A stretch of DNA of 64,000 nucleotides from Sinorhizobium sp. 6-70 (GTDB lineage Bacteria > Pseudomonadota > Alphaproteobacteria > Rhizobiales > Rhizobiaceae), in assembly GCF_030124375.1 (NCBI RefSeq), contig NZ_JASKLS010000004.1, forward strand, positions 294,975-358,974, given 5' to 3'. Under the pieces are notes generated by a model. That model searched no databases and was not told the DNA's origin. It saw only the letters and a program-made list of their open reading frames with translations. Both the position numbers and the translations under genes were made by a program. Position 1 is the first letter of the stretch; each line of letters starts with the position of its first letter. This document shows positions 63,225 through 64,000 of this stretch, piece by piece.

Positions 63225-64000
63225 ATGAAGACGGAACCCTCCACCGCCGGCCAGGATATCGCCGGCCGTCTCAATTTCATGGCATTGGATGAAGCCGCCA
63301 AGACAAATCTAAGGGCGCTGAAGCCGCTCCTGCAGAAGGAGCTTGGACCTGCGCTCGACCGGTTCTATGCAAAGGTGAAGCAGACGCCGGAGACCAACGC
63401 CTTCTTCTCGTCCGACGGACATATCAACCGCGCCAAGAACGCCCAGCTCGGCCATTGGGCGAACATCGCCGATGCGAATTTCAATGCCGAATATGGCGCC
63501 AGAGTGCGCACGATCGGCCAGGTCCACGCCAAGATCGGCCTCGAGCCGCGCTGGTATATCGGCGGCTATGCGCTGATTGCTGAGCACCTGATCGGTGCGG
63601 CGGTAAAGGCGCATTGGCCGAGAGGGGGTGTCTTTTCTCGCCAGACGACCTCGGCGGAAGAGATGGGGGCGATGCTGGCAAGCCTGATCAAGGGCGTCTT
63701 CCTCGACATGGACCTCTCCATCTCGGTCTATATGGACGCCTCCGACGTCACGAAGCAGCGTGCCGTGCAGGAGGAGGTGCTTGCCGGCGAGCGGGAGCTC
63801 GTCAGCCGCACGTTCGGCGCGGCCTTGAAGCAGATTTCCGATGGCGATCTGACTGCGCGCATCACGTCCGACCTGCCGGAGGCTTACAGCGAACTTCGCG
63901 AAAACTTCAATCACGCCATCAGCGAATTGGCGCGGGTCATCGGCGGGATCGGCGTGGGCGCCAGTCAGATTCACCTGAACGCCAAGGAAATCGCGGATGC
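63225..64000 (+). CDS. Globin-coupled methyl-accepting chemotaxis protein (partial, N-terminal part)
   Basis: At least 258 residues; the signalling domain runs off the window. Residues about 10-165 form a protoglobin/HemAT-like sensor (LRALKPLLQKELGPALDRFYAKVKQTPETNAFF ... GQVHAKIGLEPRWYIGGYALIAEHLI) with the likely proximal haem His101. From about 190 there is HAMP-like sequence (FGAALKQISDGDLTARITSDLPEAYSELRENFNHAISELARVI). Expected role: aerotaxis by oxygen binding to haem, without membrane segments. The start is ATG 63225 with an AGGGAAG ribosome site; ATG 63189 is also in frame. Confidence 0.88.
   Translation, partial: MKTEPSTAGQDIAGRLNFMALDEAAKTNLRALKPLLQKELGPALDRFYAKVKQTPETNAFFSSDGHINRAKNAQLGHWANIADANFNAEYGARVRTIGQVHAKIGLEPRWYIGGYALIAEHLIGAAVKAHWPRGGVFSRQTTSAEEMGAMLASLIKGVFLDMDLSISVYMDASDVTKQRAVQEEVLAGERELVSRTFGAALKQISDGDLTARITSDLPEAYSELRENFNHAISELARVIGGIGVGASQIHLNAKEIAD

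Overview
The window reads as alpha-proteobacterial, most likely the chromosome of a Sinorhizobium/Ensifer-type rhizobium. The grounds are high GC, dense operons of ABC importers with catabolic enzymes, seven intergenic mosaic elements of the RIME type, seven copies of a second ~101-bp double-hairpin repeat, and a type II lumazine synthase behind an FMN riboswitch. Species was not determined; no database was searched. No tRNA, rRNA, CRISPR, integrase or IS element was seen.

Layout. 1-1609: partial TonB-dependent siderophore receptor. 1873-9005: small secreted NTF2-like protein, a gamma-aminobutyraldehyde-type dehydrogenase, a complete putrescine/spermidine-type ABC importer and a LysR regulator. 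9233-12778: two hydrolases and an ACT-domain protein. 12859-20639: dipeptide-type ABC importer with two closely related binding proteins and a Cro/C1-type regulator. 20968-29077: a gene set sufficient for gamma-butyrobetaine to carnitine to glycine betaine, with an AraC-type regulator facing it. 29162-37964: an unusual LysR protein with two DNA-binding domains, diverging from a five-enzyme set (ammonia-lyase-like, hydantoinase-like, carbamoylase-like, DUF917, urocanase-like). 37984-44028: a short-chain dehydrogenase, a second spermidine-type importer and a LuxR-type regulator. 44102-49418: LtrA-like membrane protein, a second siderophore receptor, an AraC regulator and ribH under an FMN riboswitch. 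49789-50193: four tandem copies of the 101-bp repeat. 50204-61945: a third importer, an RpiR regulator, and an N-formylglutamate-amidohydrolase-like enzyme, permease, glutamine-synthetase-like ligase, aldehyde and alcohol dehydrogenases. 62137-end: an orphan ParA-like ATPase and a globin-coupled chemoreceptor running off the edge.

The main theme is import and breakdown of small nitrogen compounds, several of them quaternary amines. The most interesting locus is 30478-37964. Its ammonia-lyase homologue has Cys-Ala-Asp where histidine ammonia-lyases have the MIO-forming Ala-Ser-Gly. Its urocanase homologue has Ala where urocanases have the active-site Cys. Both are encoded with two late hydrolases of the hydantoin/N-carbamoyl type and a DUF917 protein. 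This matches the five-step ergothioneine breakdown route (trimethylamine release, thiourocanate hydration, desulfurisation, ring opening, decarbamoylation to glutamate). The neighbouring importer is a candidate ergothioneine transporter.

The cluster at 50-62 kb looks like a gamma-glutamyl route for an amino alcohol such as ethanolamine: ligase, alcohol dehydrogenase, aldehyde dehydrogenase, amidohydrolase. Both assignments rest on gene content and motif reading and would need biochemical tests.
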